64,000 nucleotides of DNA from Bradyrhizobium sediminis (GTDB lineage Bacteria; Pseudomonadota; Alphaproteobacteria; Rhizobiales; Xanthobacteraceae): assembly GCF_018736105.1 (NCBI RefSeq), contig NZ_CP076135.1, positions 1,796,001 to 1,860,000 of the forward strand, in the 5' to 3' direction. Positions 8,957 through 17,006 of the stretch are shown here, piece by piece. The position numbers were made by a program, and so were the translations under genes. Under the pieces are notes generated by a model that worked only from the letters and a program-made list of their open reading frames with translations, did not search any database and was not told the DNA's origin. The stretch's first letter is position 1. Each line of letters starts with the position of its first letter.

Positions 8957-9778
8957 TCAAACGTTGGTGACAAGCGACCTGATGCTGCGGGCGAGGCCGA
9001 GGATGCGCGGCCCGCATTCGCGCTCGATCTGCTCGGCGCTGAAACGAAACGAGGGAATGCCGCAATTCACGGACAGACAATCGCCGGCCGGCGTGCGGTA
9101 GAGCGGTGCGGCGACGCCGAAGATTTCACGCCGCCATTCGCCGAGCGAAACCGCGAAACCCCGCTCCTTGCAGAGCTCCATGTCGGGCAAGGTCCGCGAC
9201 TGCACGTATTTCAACTCCTCCGGACGTTCTGCCTTCACGGCTTGCAAATAGGCCTGCAATTCATCCTTGGTGTACAGCGACAGCAGCGCGCGGCCGACCG
9301 CGGTGGTCGCCATCGTTCCGGTAAAGCCGACATCGGGAACGTGCGGCACGGCGTCGGTGGTGCGCAGCGTCTCGACATAGATGAAGTCGAGCCCGAACGG
9401 CATCGCGATCGAAACCGTGCCGCCGGTGTAGGCCGCAAAATCGCGCATCAGCGGGCGCGCCAGCTGCCGGACTTTGAGTGCCGAAAGCACGGGGTAGGCG
9501 GCGGCCAGGATGCCGAGGCCGAGCTCGAAGCGTCCCTTGGCGTCGCGCTTGAGGTAGCCGAGCTGCGCCAGCGTGTGCGTCAGCCGCGACACGGTCGGCC
9601 GCGACAGGCCGGTGCTGGCAGCGAGATCCGCATTCGACAGCGAGCCGGTGCTGTTGCGGAAGGCGGCGAGCACGTCGAGCCCATGCGCCAGCGTCGTCGC
9701 AAACGACGGATCGTTTTGATCTGCCTCGGCTTTCGGCCGGGTAGCCGCGGATCGGCTCAAGGACGATGTCGATGCCAT
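8957..9778 (-). CDS. IclR-family transcriptional regulator
   Basis: 273 residues from ATG 9778; an upstream start at 9796 would run into the palindrome at 9793. The N-terminal winged helix covers about residues 22-85, with TTLAHGLDVLAAF and SNADLAASTGLSRPTVSRL as the recognition helix region. It is followed by the IclR effector-binding GAF-like domain (YVETLRTTDAVPH, TATTAVGRALLSL, FAVSLGEW, APLYRTPAG, VNCGIPSFRFS). It is divergent from the acyl-CoA dehydrogenase gene and probably controls it, the downstream alkylsulfatase gene and itself. The inverted repeat at 9793-9809, 15 bp before its start codon, is the obvious operator candidate. Confidence 0.9.
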   Translation of the reverse strand: MASTSSLSRSAATRPKAEADQNDPSFATTLAHGLDVLAAFRNSTGSLSNADLAASTGLSRPTVSRLTHTLAQLGYLKRDAKGRFELGLGILAAAYPVLSALKVRQLARPLMRDFAAYTGGTVSIAMPFGLDFIYVETLRTTDAVPHVPDVGFTGTMATTAVGRALLSLYTKDELQAYLQAVKAERPEELKYVQSRTLPDMELCKERGFAVSLGEWRREIFGVAAPLYRTPAGDCLSVNCGIPSFRFSAEQIERECGPRILGLARSIRSLVTNV

Positions 9779-9792
9779 GCGAAATATTGGAC

Positions 9793-9809
9793 ACAATATA
9801 CAGTATTGT
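9793..9809. promoter_or_regulatory. inverted repeat ACAATA-N5-TATTGT, candidate IclR operator
   Basis: ACAATATACAGTATTGT is a perfect 6-bp inverted repeat with a five-base spacer in the 93-bp divergent space between the IclR gene and the acyl-CoA dehydrogenase gene. It lies close to the IclR start codon, as expected for autorepression, and its two words recur at 333-357 beside the other IclR gene. Assignment to IclR is inference from position. Confidence 0.5.
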
Positions 9810-9871
9810 CAATATATCGAAACAAATTTGCAATTCATTTCGACATACGTTTAGATGCCCTGGGAGGCAGT

Positions 9872-11149
9872 ATGGATTTCGATCTATCGGAGCGGTCGGA
9901 GCAGTGGCGGAAACGGCTTTCCGCGTTCTTCGATTCCGAAGTGCTGCCGCGCCATCGCGTCTGGCTCGAACACACCGCAGCCAGCCGCGAAACTCCGCCG
10001 TTCATCGCCGAGCTGCAGCAGAAGGCGCGCGCGGCGGGATTGTGGAACCTCGGCCTGCCCGAGCTGGCGCCCGACGAGCCGGGGACACGGCTTTCAAATC
10101 TCGAATATGCGCCGCTCGCCGAGATCATGGGACGGCTGTTCTGGGCTTCCGAGGTCTTCAACTGTCAGGCGCCCGACGTGCCCAACATGATCGCGCTGCA
10201 GAACTGCGCGACGCCGGAACAGAAGGCGCGCTGGCTGCGGCCGCTGCTCGAGGCCAGGACCCGCTCTGCCTTCGGCATGACCGAGCCCGATGTGGCCTCG
10301 TCGGATGCGACCAATATCGCCACCCGCATGGTGCGCGACGGCGACGACTACGTCATCAACGGCCGCAAATGGTTCATCACCGGTGCTGCGCATCCGCGCT
10401 GCAGCTTCCTGATCGTGATGGGGGTGACCAATTCCGACGCCGAGCGTACCCGCCGCCATTCCTGCATCATCGTGCCGATGGACGCGCCCGGCCTCCGCCT
10501 GGTGCGACCGCTGCGCTGGATGGGCTGCGAGGATCACACCGCTCCGATCGGCGAGCTCGCCTTCGACAATGTCCGCGTTTCCGCGGCGAACCTGCTCGGC
10601 GCCGAAGGCGAGGGCTTCAAGGTGGCGCAGATCCGCCTCGGGCCGGCGCGAATTCATCATTGCATGCGCTCGATCGGGCTGTGCGAACTGCTGATCGAGC
10701 TGATGATGGTGCGCTCGGCCGAGCGCTCCGCATTCGGACGCAGCGTCATTCAGTACGACACCGTGCAGCGCTGGATCGCCGAGTCCCGCGTCGAACTCGA
10801 GCAGGCGCGGCTGCTGGCCTATCGCTGCGCGTGGCGGCTTGACCAGGCCGGCCACCACGGCGCAAGTTCTTCAACTAAGAATTGGCGCGACGTCTCGCTG
10901 ATCAAGGTCGCGGTCCCCGCGATGCTGCAGCGGATCGCCGACCGCGCCCTGCAGGTGTTCGGCGCGATGGGCGGATCCGATGATGCGCCGATCCACCAGG
11001 CGCTGGCCTGGGGACGGCTGCTCCGGATCGGTGATGGGCCGGATGAAGTGCACCTGCGGCAGATTTTCCGGATGGAGGCGATGCCGCCCTGGTCGATCGC
11101 GGACTCGCCCTATCTCGCGGCGCATCCATCGCAAAGAAACCAACTCTGA
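9872..11149 (+). CDS. acyl-CoA dehydrogenase family protein
   Basis: 425 residues from ATG 9872, preceded by GGGAGGC; the open frame extends far upstream without meaning. Acyl-CoA dehydrogenase layout: N-terminal helical domain, FAD-contacting middle domain (FGMTEPDVASSDATNIAT, then INGRKWFITGAAHPRC) and C-terminal helical domain (RSAFGRSVIQYDTVQRWIAE, QVFGAMGGSDDAPIHQ, a quinone-pocket-like region). Length is slightly above the typical 380, which fits the long-chain/ACAD10-11-like group. It is followed after 28 bp by an alkylsulfatase, so oxidation of the fatty acyl-CoA derived from an alkyl alcohol is a reasonable role. Substrate chain length is not deducible. Confidence 0.88.
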   Translation: MDFDLSERSEQWRKRLSAFFDSEVLPRHRVWLEHTAASRETPPFIAELQQKARAAGLWNLGLPELAPDEPGTRLSNLEYAPLAEIMGRLFWASEVFNCQAPDVPNMIALQNCATPEQKARWLRPLLEARTRSAFGMTEPDVASSDATNIATRMVRDGDDYVINGRKWFITGAAHPRCSFLIVMGVTNSDAERTRRHSCIIVPMDAPGLRLVRPLRWMGCEDHTAPIGELAFDNVRVSAANLLGAEGEGFKVAQIRLGPARIHHCMRSIGLCELLIELMMVRSAERSAFGRSVIQYDTVQRWIAESRVELEQARLLAYRCAWRLDQAGHHGASSSTKNWRDVSLIKVAVPAMLQRIADRALQVFGAMGGSDDAPIHQALAWGRLLRIGDGPDEVHLRQIFRMEAMPPWSIADSPYLAAHPSQRNQL

Positions 11150-11177
11150 TTTTCGCTACGCGAGGGAGGGCAATAAC

Positions 11178-13124
11178 ATGACCCAGACGGCAACCATCGA
11201 AACACCCAGGGAAACACCGAAGGAAGCCTCGGCACCGGTCGTGGCGCAGCATGCGGCGACGCTGAAAGCACTTCCATTTTCGGATACGCGCGATTTCGAT
11301 GAAGCGGCCCGCGGCTTTCTCGGCACGGTGGAAAATGCGCGGATTGCTTCGGCGCAGGGCAGGGTGATCTGGAGCCTCGAGCCCTATGCTTTCCTCTCGG
11401 GCGAACAAAATCCCCCGACGGTCGACCCGAGCCTGTGGCGGCAGTCGCGCCTCAACATGCATCACGGACTGTTCGAGGTGGTGCCCGGCGTCTATCAGGT
11501 GCGCGGCCTCGACATCGCCAACATGACCCTGATCGAGGGCGACAGGGGCGTGATCGTGGTGGATACCTTGACCTCGATCGAAGGCGCGCGCGCCGCGATG
11601 GAGCTGTATTTCAAGCACCGCGGCCTGCGGCCGGTGGTGGCCGTCATCTTCACCCACACCCATACCGACCACTGGGGCGGCGCGCGCGGCGTGCTCGAAG
11701 AGGACGTACTGGCGAGCGGCAGCGTCCCGATCATCGCGCCGAATCTGTTCATGGAACATGCGGTTTCGGAAAACATCATCGCCGGCCCGGCGATGCTGCG
11801 GCGGGCGCAATATCAGTTCGGGCCGCTGCTGGCCAAGGGTCCGCGCGGGCAGATCGATTGCGGCCTCGGCAAGTCGATGGCGGCAGGCTCGGTCGCGCTG
11901 TTGCGCCCCTCGGATCTGATCATGGCGACCGGCGACAGGCGCACCATCGACGGGGTCGAATTCGAATTCCAGATGGCGCCGAACTCCGAGGCGCCGGCGG
12001 AAATGCATTTCTTCATTCCGCGCTACAAGCTCCTGAACCTGGCCGAGAACTGCACGCATAATTTCCACAATCTGCTGCCGTTCCGCGGCGCCGATGTGCG
12101 CGACGCGCTCGCCTGGTCGAAATATCTCGGCGAAGCCCTGCAGATGTGGGGCGGCAAGGCGGATGCGATGTGCGGCCAGCACCACTGGCCGGTCTGGGGC
12201 CGGGAACGCATCGACACCATGATCCGGCAGCAGCGCGACCTCTATAAATTCGCGCATGACCAGACCATCCGCCTGATGAACCATGGCCTCACCGCCACCG
12301 AGATCGCCGAGACCATCAAGCTGCCGGCGAGCCTCGACGGCGCCTGGCATGCGCGGGGTTACTACGGCCACATCCGGCATAATGTGAAGGCGATCTACCA
12401 GAAATATCTCGGCTGGTACGACGCCAATCCGGTCAACCTCGATCCGCTGCCGCCGGTCGAGGCCGGCAGGAAATATGTCGAATACATGGGCGGCGCCGAC
12501 GCGATCCTGGCGCGCGCGGCCAAGGACTTCGCCAAGGGCGAATTTCGCTTCGTCGCGCAGGCGCTGAGCCATCTGGTGTTTGCGGACCCCGACAATCAGA
12601 CGGCCCGCGCGTTGCTCGCCGACACCTTCGAGCAACTCGGCTATGCCGCGGAGAGCGCGACCTGGCGCAACGCCTATCTGTTCGGGGCGCAGGAGCTGCG
12701 GCAGGGCATGCCGAAGGTGCCGCCGCGCGCGCCGATGCCGCGCGAAACGCTGGCGGCCTTGCGGTCAGAGCAATTGTGGGACGTGCTGGGGGTCCGGCTC
12801 AACGGCCCCAAGGCCGAAGGCAAGCACATCGTGCTCAACTGGAACTTCAGCGATACCGGCGAGACCTTCGTTCTCACCCTGGAGAACAGCGCGCTGACCT
12901 ACGTTGCGGGCGCGCAGGCAGCTGTTGCGGACGCCGGATTCACGCTGCCGCGCGGCGTGCTCGACGAGGTGATTGCCAAGCTGACGTCGTTCCCGGAAGC
13001 AGTGGCTGCCGGCAAGATCAAGGTCAGCGGCAATCCGATGCGGCTGGCGGAACTGATGGGGCTGATGGACGAATTCCCGCGGATGTTCGAGATCGTCGAA
13101 CCGAAGCGGACGCCGGTAAGCTAG
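11178..13124 (+). CDS. class III (metallo-beta-lactamase fold) alkylsulfatase
   Basis: 648 residues from ATG 11178, which follows GAGGGAGGG. The metal-binding motif THTHTDHWGG (H160, H162, D164, H165) identifies the metallo-beta-lactamase fold. The N-terminal LNMHHGLFEVVPGVYQVRG, the helical dimerisation part (ATEIAETIKLP, HIRHNVKAIYQKYLGWYDANPV) and a C-terminal SCP2-like lipid-binding domain from about residue 530 match SdsA1/Bds1-type primary or secondary alkylsulfatases. These hydrolyse alkyl sulfate esters to alcohol and sulfate. Unlike the Pseudomonas SdsA1 enzyme, no signal peptide is visible, so it should act in the cytoplasm. It is in a unit with an acyl-CoA dehydrogenase and followed by a strong terminator. 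Confidence 0.9.
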   Translation: MTQTATIETPRETPKEASAPVVAQHAATLKALPFSDTRDFDEAARGFLGTVENARIASAQGRVIWSLEPYAFLSGEQNPPTVDPSLWRQSRLNMHHGLFEVVPGVYQVRGLDIANMTLIEGDRGVIVVDTLTSIEGARAAMELYFKHRGLRPVVAVIFTHTHTDHWGGARGVLEEDVLASGSVPIIAPNLFMEHAVSENIIAGPAMLRRAQYQFGPLLAKGPRGQIDCGLGKSMAAGSVALLRPSDLIMATGDRRTIDGVEFEFQMAPNSEAPAEMHFFIPRYKLLNLAENCTHNFHNLLPFRGADVRDALAWSKYLGEALQMWGGKADAMCGQHHWPVWGRERIDTMIRQQRDLYKFAHDQTIRLMNHGLTATEIAETIKLPASLDGAWHARGYYGHIRHNVKAIYQKYLGWYDANPVNLDPLPPVEAGRKYVEYMGGADAILARAAKDFAKGEFRFVAQALSHLVFADPDNQTARALLADTFEQLGYAAESATWRNAYLFGAQELRQGMPKVPPRAPMPRETLAALRSEQLWDVLGVRLNGPKAEGKHIVLNWNFSDTGETFVLTLENSALTYVAGAQAAVADAGFTLPRGVLDEVIAKLTSFPEAVAAGKIKVSGNPMRLAELMGLMDEFPRMFEIVEPKRTPVS

Positions 13125-13203
13125 GCTGCGAGCCGATACGCACGGGTGCGTTCAATGCACCGGTATCAATCCTCGGCGCGGGCCCGAGGGGAGAGCGAAA
13201 CAA

Positions 13204-13240
13204 ACATGCCCAGAGATATCGTCTCTGGGCATGTCTTTTT
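13204..13240. terminator. intrinsic terminator between alkylsulfatase and fixK
   Basis: A perfect 13-bp stem (ACATGCCCAGAGA / TCTCTGGGCATGT) with a five-base loop is followed on the + strand by CTTTTT. The two flanking genes converge here. On the minus strand the stem is followed by TTTGTTTC, so it may also end fixK transcription. Confidence 0.85.
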
Positions 13241-13262
13241 GGGGAGAGGGAGGAGCAGATGC

Positions 13263-13952
13263 TCAGGCGTCCATATTGTGCAGGCGCTGGCGGTTGCGCA
13301 GCACGATCTGGCGGGCGCCGGAAAATCCGAGCACGCCCTGGGCGTGGAGCTGCGAAAGTGCGCGCGAGACCGTTTCCAGCGTCAGGCCGAGATAATCGCC
13401 GATATCGCGGCGGCACATCGGCAGTGCCATCATGCCTGCGACGGCCAGCCGGCGGTCCATTTCCAGAAGGAAGGTGGCGACCCGCTCCATCGCGGTCTTG
13501 CGTCCGAGCAGCAGCATGTGATCTTCGGCGTGGCGGAGGTCGCCGGCGGTCATGGTCCAGAGGTTGCGCGCGACCTTGACGTCAACGCCCGCGGCCTGTT
13601 CCAGGCTGCGGCGCTTCACCAGCCGCACGGTGGTGTCGATAATGGCTTCCGCGGCGAGCCGATGGGAGGCTCCCGATTCGAGCCCGAAAACGTCGCCCGG
13701 CAGATGGAATGCGCCGATCTGACGGCGTCCGTCGGAAAGCAGCTTGTAGCTGCGGACCGCGCCGGAAATCACCTGATAGACGTATTCCGCAGGTTCATCC
13801 TCACCGTAGATTTCCTCATCCTTCTTGTAGCTGAATTCGGTGGCGATCAGGCCGGCATGTCCGGTGACCGCGCCAAACTGGTCGAGAGCGGGGTAGGGGA
13901 GCGGGCTTACTCGGCTGGCGACTGCGGAAGTGGTGAGGGACTGGGTGAGCAT
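13263..13952 (-). CDS. fixK: Crp/Fnr-family regulator FixK (FixK2 type)
   Basis: 229 residues: cyclic-nucleotide-like beta-barrel (about 25-130), dimer helix (about 140-170) and winged helix with recognition segment LGLTLETVSRALSQLH. There is no N-terminal cysteine set for an FNR-type iron-sulfur cluster. The only cysteine, C180 in LPMCRRDIGDYLG, occupies the place of the redox-sensitive C183 of Bradyrhizobium FixK2. The protein activates microoxic genes through TTGA-N6-TCAA boxes, three of which lie in this window. It is the last of four leftward genes of the fixLJ group, and its own 104-bp upstream region holds a palindrome, where FixJ is expected to act. Confidence 0.93.
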   Translation of the reverse strand: MLTQSLTTSAVASRVSPLPYPALDQFGAVTGHAGLIATEFSYKKDEEIYGEDEPAEYVYQVISGAVRSYKLLSDGRRQIGAFHLPGDVFGLESGASHRLAAEAIIDTTVRLVKRRSLEQAAGVDVKVARNLWTMTAGDLRHAEDHMLLLGRKTAMERVATFLLEMDRRLAVAGMMALPMCRRDIGDYLGLTLETVSRALSQLHAQGVLGFSGARQIVLRNRQRLHNMDA

Positions 13953-14036
13953 TGGTCATCTCCTTGCGGCGGATGGCCAATTGCTACGGGGAATGATCGA
14001 GTCTGAAAATTTCGTGCGATATCTTAAGGGGGTTTA

Positions 14037-14056
14037 CCTACGTATATTCCCGTAGG
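14037..14056. promoter_or_regulatory. palindrome in the fixK upstream region
   Basis: CCTACG-N8-CGTAGG is a perfect inverted repeat abutting the stop codon of the upstream response regulator gene, about 85-105 bp before the fixK start. FixJ is known to activate fixK2 in Bradyrhizobium, and this is the most conspicuous candidate site. The match to a FixJ consensus is by eye only. Confidence 0.35.
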
Positions 14057-14464
14057 TCACAGCCCGGTTCCGGGGCCGGCGGTGGGGCCGCCGTCCTGTA
14101 TTGCCCCTCGAATCCGCGTCACCAGGCTCTCTTCGAGCAGGGGTTTCAGCAGCACATCGCGCACGCCTGCCGCCGCAGCCCTGGCCGAGATGTTCTCGTC
14201 GGGGTAGCCGGTAATGAGAATGATCGGCGCCATCATGTCCCGGTTGCGCAGGCGCCTGGCCAGATCGATGCCGTTGATATCGGGCATCTTGTAGTCGATC
14301 ACAAAGCAGTCCACGCCGGTCGAACGGACGGCACTCAGCAGCGCCGCGCCGTTCCTGAAGGTGCGGACGTTGAAGCCGTCCGTTTCAAGGAGAAAGCGCA
14401 GCGAGCCGAGGACATCGGCGTCGTCGTCGACCACGTAGACAGTAGGTTTTGCGGGTGCCGACAT
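14057..14464 (-). CDS. single-domain response regulator between fixJ and fixK
   Basis: 135 residues consisting of one receiver domain: VYVVDDDADVLGSL, phospho-acceptor Asp in CFVIDYKMPDINGIDL, then LITGYPD and LLKPLLEESL. No output domain follows. A GTG at 14521 would add 19 residues. The FixK box at 14541-14554 predicts transcription starting near 14506, downstream of that GTG, so the ATG at 14464 is preferred. The position corresponds to the FixK2-dependent receiver protein known next to fixLJ in Bradyrhizobium diazoefficiens. It could feed back on FixL phosphotransfer, but the role is inference. Confidence 0.85.
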   Translation of the reverse strand: MSAPAKPTVYVVDDDADVLGSLRFLLETDGFNVRTFRNGAALLSAVRSTGVDCFVIDYKMPDINGIDLARRLRNRDMMAPIILITGYPDENISARAAAAGVRDVLLKPLLEESLVTRIRGAIQDGGPTAGPGTGL

Positions 14465-14540
14465 CCTGGAATCCCCGCCCCCCGAGTGCAAATCTGATTG
14501 ATGCATGGAATAAGCTAACACCCATTCCGGGCAACATGGC

Positions 14541-14554
14541 TTGATTTAGCTCAA
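14541..14554 (-). promoter_or_regulatory. FixK/FNR box upstream of the single-domain response regulator
   Basis: TTGATTTAGCTCAA fits TTGA-N6-TCAA exactly. It lies in the 39-bp space between fixJ and the next leftward gene. A class II FixK promoter would start about 41 bp downstream of the box centre, near 14506. Confidence 0.75.
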
Positions 14555-14560
14555 TGATCT

Positions 14561-15178
14561 TCAGTCCTTGAGCAGGCCGGCCCGCATCGCCAGCCGCACC
14601 AACTCCGAGAGGCTATTGGCCTGCATCTTGGTCATCACGTTGGCCCGGTAGACCTCGATGGTGCGGGGACTGATGTCGTAGTCGCGGGCGATCAGCTTGT
14701 TGGAAAGCCCTGCGATCAGGCCTTCCATGACCTGACGTTCGCGCGGGCTGAGCGTCGCGACCCGCGCTGCGATGTCGTGGGTGACCGCCTCGTCCTTGGC
14801 CGCCGGCTCCGCCTGGCGGATGGCTGCCTCGATCATGCCGACCAGGCGGTCGTCCTCGAACGGCTTCTCGAGAAAGTCGACCGCTCCCAGTTTCATCGCC
14901 TCGACCGCCAGCGGGACATCGCCATGCCCGGTCATGATCAGAATCGGAAACGTGCTGTGGGTTGCCTTCAAGCGCTTGAGAAGCTCGATGCCGTCGATGC
15001 CCGGCATGCGCACGTCGGAGACCACGCATCCAAACTCGAGGCCCGGCAGCATATCGAGAAAATTCCGGGCGGTTTCGAACAGCGTGACGCTGAAGCCGGC
15101 CGAGTCGAGCAGGAAGTTCAGCGAATCCCGCATCGCCTCGTCGTCGTCGATGACATAAACTCTTCCCTTGTTCGGCAT
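14561..15178 (-). CDS. fixJ: two-component response regulator FixJ
   Basis: 205 residues. The receiver domain (1-120) has the acidic pair in VIDDDEA, phospho-acceptor D55 in CVVSDVRMPG, ILIMTGHGD and FLEKPF. The C-terminal LuxR-type helix-turn-helix (about 140-200) has LSPRERQVMEGLIAGLSNKLIARDYDISPRTIEVYRANVM in pieces typical of FixJ. Phosphorylated by FixL under low oxygen, it activates fixK. The gene starts 2 bp after the fixL stop, so the pair is translationally coupled. Confidence 0.95.
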   Translation of the reverse strand: MPNKGRVYVIDDDEAMRDSLNFLLDSAGFSVTLFETARNFLDMLPGLEFGCVVSDVRMPGIDGIELLKRLKATHSTFPILIMTGHGDVPLAVEAMKLGAVDFLEKPFEDDRLVGMIEAAIRQAEPAAKDEAVTHDIAARVATLSPRERQVMEGLIAGLSNKLIARDYDISPRTIEVYRANVMTKMQANSLSELVRLAMRAGLLKD

Positions 15179-15180
15179 GT

Positions 15181-16707
15181 TCAGCTCTCGTTTGGCGCTA
15201 CGGGCAGCGTGAAGCGGAACGTTGCGCCCCCCGCAGCGTTGCTTTCGGCCAACATCCGGCCGCCATGGGCTTCGATGATCGAGCGGCTGATGGAGAGTCC
15301 CACCCCCATCCCGGTCTCCTTTGTCGTAAAGAACGTCTGGAACAGGTTGGGCTTGACGTCATCCTGGAATCCGGACCCGGTATCGGACACTTCGACTTCG
15401 ACCATGTCGTCCGCCGCCTTGGCGTTGGTTACGGTCAGTTCCCGTCGCGGCGATTGCGCCATCGCCTCCAGCGCGTTGCGGAACAGGTTTACGAGCACCT
15501 GCTGAATCTGCACCCGATCCGCCAGCACCTGATCGCACTCCGGATCGAGATTGAAGCGAAGCTGGACGCTCTGTTCGCGGGCGCCCGCCAGGCCGAGCGC
15601 GCCGGCCTCTTCGATCAGTTTCGACAGGCTTTCGACGCGCTTCTCGGATTCCCCTCGCGAAACGAAGTCGCGCAGACGGCGTATGATCTGGCCGGCGCGA
15701 AGCGCCTGCTCGGCGGCGCGGTCCATGGCCGTTTCGATCTTCGGCGCATTTGGATCGGTGCTGCCGGCGAGCAGCCTGCGCGAGCCCTTCATGTAGTTGC
15801 TGATAGCGGCGAGGGGCTGATTGAGCTCATGGGCGAGCGCAGAGGCCATTTCTCCCATCGCGGTCAGCCGCGAGACGTGGACCAGTTCGGACTGCAATTC
15901 CTGCAGCCGTGCCTGGGTTTGCTGATGCTCGGTCAGGTCGCGCACGAAACCGGTAAAGTAGGGCTCGCCGCCGGACTGCATTTCGCCGATCGACAGGTGC
16001 ATCGGAAAAGTCGTGCCGTCCTTGCGTTTGCCCGTCACGATCCGCCCGATGCCGACGATGTGTCGCTCGCCTGTCGACCGGTAGCGCGCGAGATAGCTGT
16101 CGTGACGCGCGCTGTCCGGGTGGGGCATCAGCAAGCTGACATTTTGGCCAACGGCTTCCTGCTCGGAATATCCGAACTGGCGCTCGGCCGCGGCAGAGAA
16201 GAACTGGATGATGCCACGTCCGTCGATCACGATCATGGCGTCCGGGACCGTATCGAGGATCGAGCGGAGGTGGCTTTCCCGCGTCTTCAGCGCCTCTTCG
16301 AGCTGCTTCTCCTCGTCGAGATCGAGAACCAGTCCGCTGAGATGACGTGCGACCCCGGCCGCGTCCTTGACGAGGCCGCCGCGGATGCGAAGCCAGTGGC
16401 CGGGTTCGGCCGTTCCGCCGATCTTGAAGGAGACGTCCAGATTGCCGCCGGTCTCGACAACCCTCTTTATTGCCTGTTCGGTGCGCTCGCGGTCTTTCGG
16501 CTGGAGCAGCGAAAGGAACAGCTGGTAGGTCACTGGCGTGCCGCGGGCGATGCCGAACAGGCTCCGCGTGGTGTCGGACCAGTCCAAATCTCGGGTCGCG
16601 AGCTCAAGATCCCAGGTTCCGACCCCGAATCCCTCGATTTTGAGCCTGAAATGTTCATTTCCGGCGGAGTGGTCTGGCGACGATTGCGTTGTGCCGGTCA
16701 CGTCCAA
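15181..16707 (-). CDS. fixL: oxygen-sensing histidine kinase FixL
   Basis: 508 residues without membrane helices, as in Bradyrhizobium FixL. Two PAS domains (about 20-135 and 145-260) are followed by HisKA and HATPase_c. In the second PAS the haem-ligand histidine is H202 (SARHDSYLARY), and the regulatory arginine is R222 (VGIGRIVTGKRKDG). These match H200 and R220 of the B. japonicum protein. The phospho-accepting histidine is H293 in LAHELNQPLAAISNY. Nucleotide-binding segments follow (QQVLVNLFRNALEAM, VEVSDTGSGF, GMGVGLSISRSIIEAHGG). Oxygen binding to haem turns the kinase off. Confidence 0.95.
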   Translation of the reverse strand: MDVTGTTQSSPDHSAGNEHFRLKIEGFGVGTWDLELATRDLDWSDTTRSLFGIARGTPVTYQLFLSLLQPKDRERTEQAIKRVVETGGNLDVSFKIGGTAEPGHWLRIRGGLVKDAAGVARHLSGLVLDLDEEKQLEEALKTRESHLRSILDTVPDAMIVIDGRGIIQFFSAAAERQFGYSEQEAVGQNVSLLMPHPDSARHDSYLARYRSTGERHIVGIGRIVTGKRKDGTTFPMHLSIGEMQSGGEPYFTGFVRDLTEHQQTQARLQELQSELVHVSRLTAMGEMASALAHELNQPLAAISNYMKGSRRLLAGSTDPNAPKIETAMDRAAEQALRAGQIIRRLRDFVSRGESEKRVESLSKLIEEAGALGLAGAREQSVQLRFNLDPECDQVLADRVQIQQVLVNLFRNALEAMAQSPRRELTVTNAKAADDMVEVEVSDTGSGFQDDVKPNLFQTFFTTKETGMGVGLSISRSIIEAHGGRMLAESNAAGGATFRFTLPVAPNES

Positions 16708-16944
16708 GCCTTCACTTCAAGCCTTCACTTCCGCTATCCGGTCTCCCGCCAGCATGAACCGGCAAGATTCGGGTGTGGCGATCCTATACGAGATTGACGC
16801 CCGTGAGGGCGCCGACGGCCGCAACTGCGGCGCCGAACCGGCAATTTCGCCCGACGGCGACGCGGACGCAAGGCCTGCCCGGAGCCCCTTCCGAAAGACG
16901 GCCGGGTCGGCCGCCGCGCAAAATTCACTGCGGTTGGAGGCAGT

Positions 16945-16958
16945 TTGATCTATCTCAT
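16945..16958 (+). promoter_or_regulatory. imperfect FixK/FNR box before the universal stress protein gene
   Basis: TTGATCTATCTCAT differs from TTGA-N6-TCAA by one base. It lies 48 bp before the start codon at 17007, in the roughly 300-bp space after fixL. This would place the stress protein and CBS genes under microoxic control. The rest of this space (16708-16944) shows no gene. Confidence 0.35.
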
Positions 16959-17006
16959 CCTGGCCCCCGATTCCGGGCCTACAATTATTTGTAATGGAGA
17001 AATTGA

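Noticed and set aside
8771..9871. Upstream extension of the acyl-CoA dehydrogenase frame by 367 codons
   Set aside because: It is antisense to the IclR gene; the ATG at 9872 has a good ribosome binding site and begins a normal acyl-CoA dehydrogenase.
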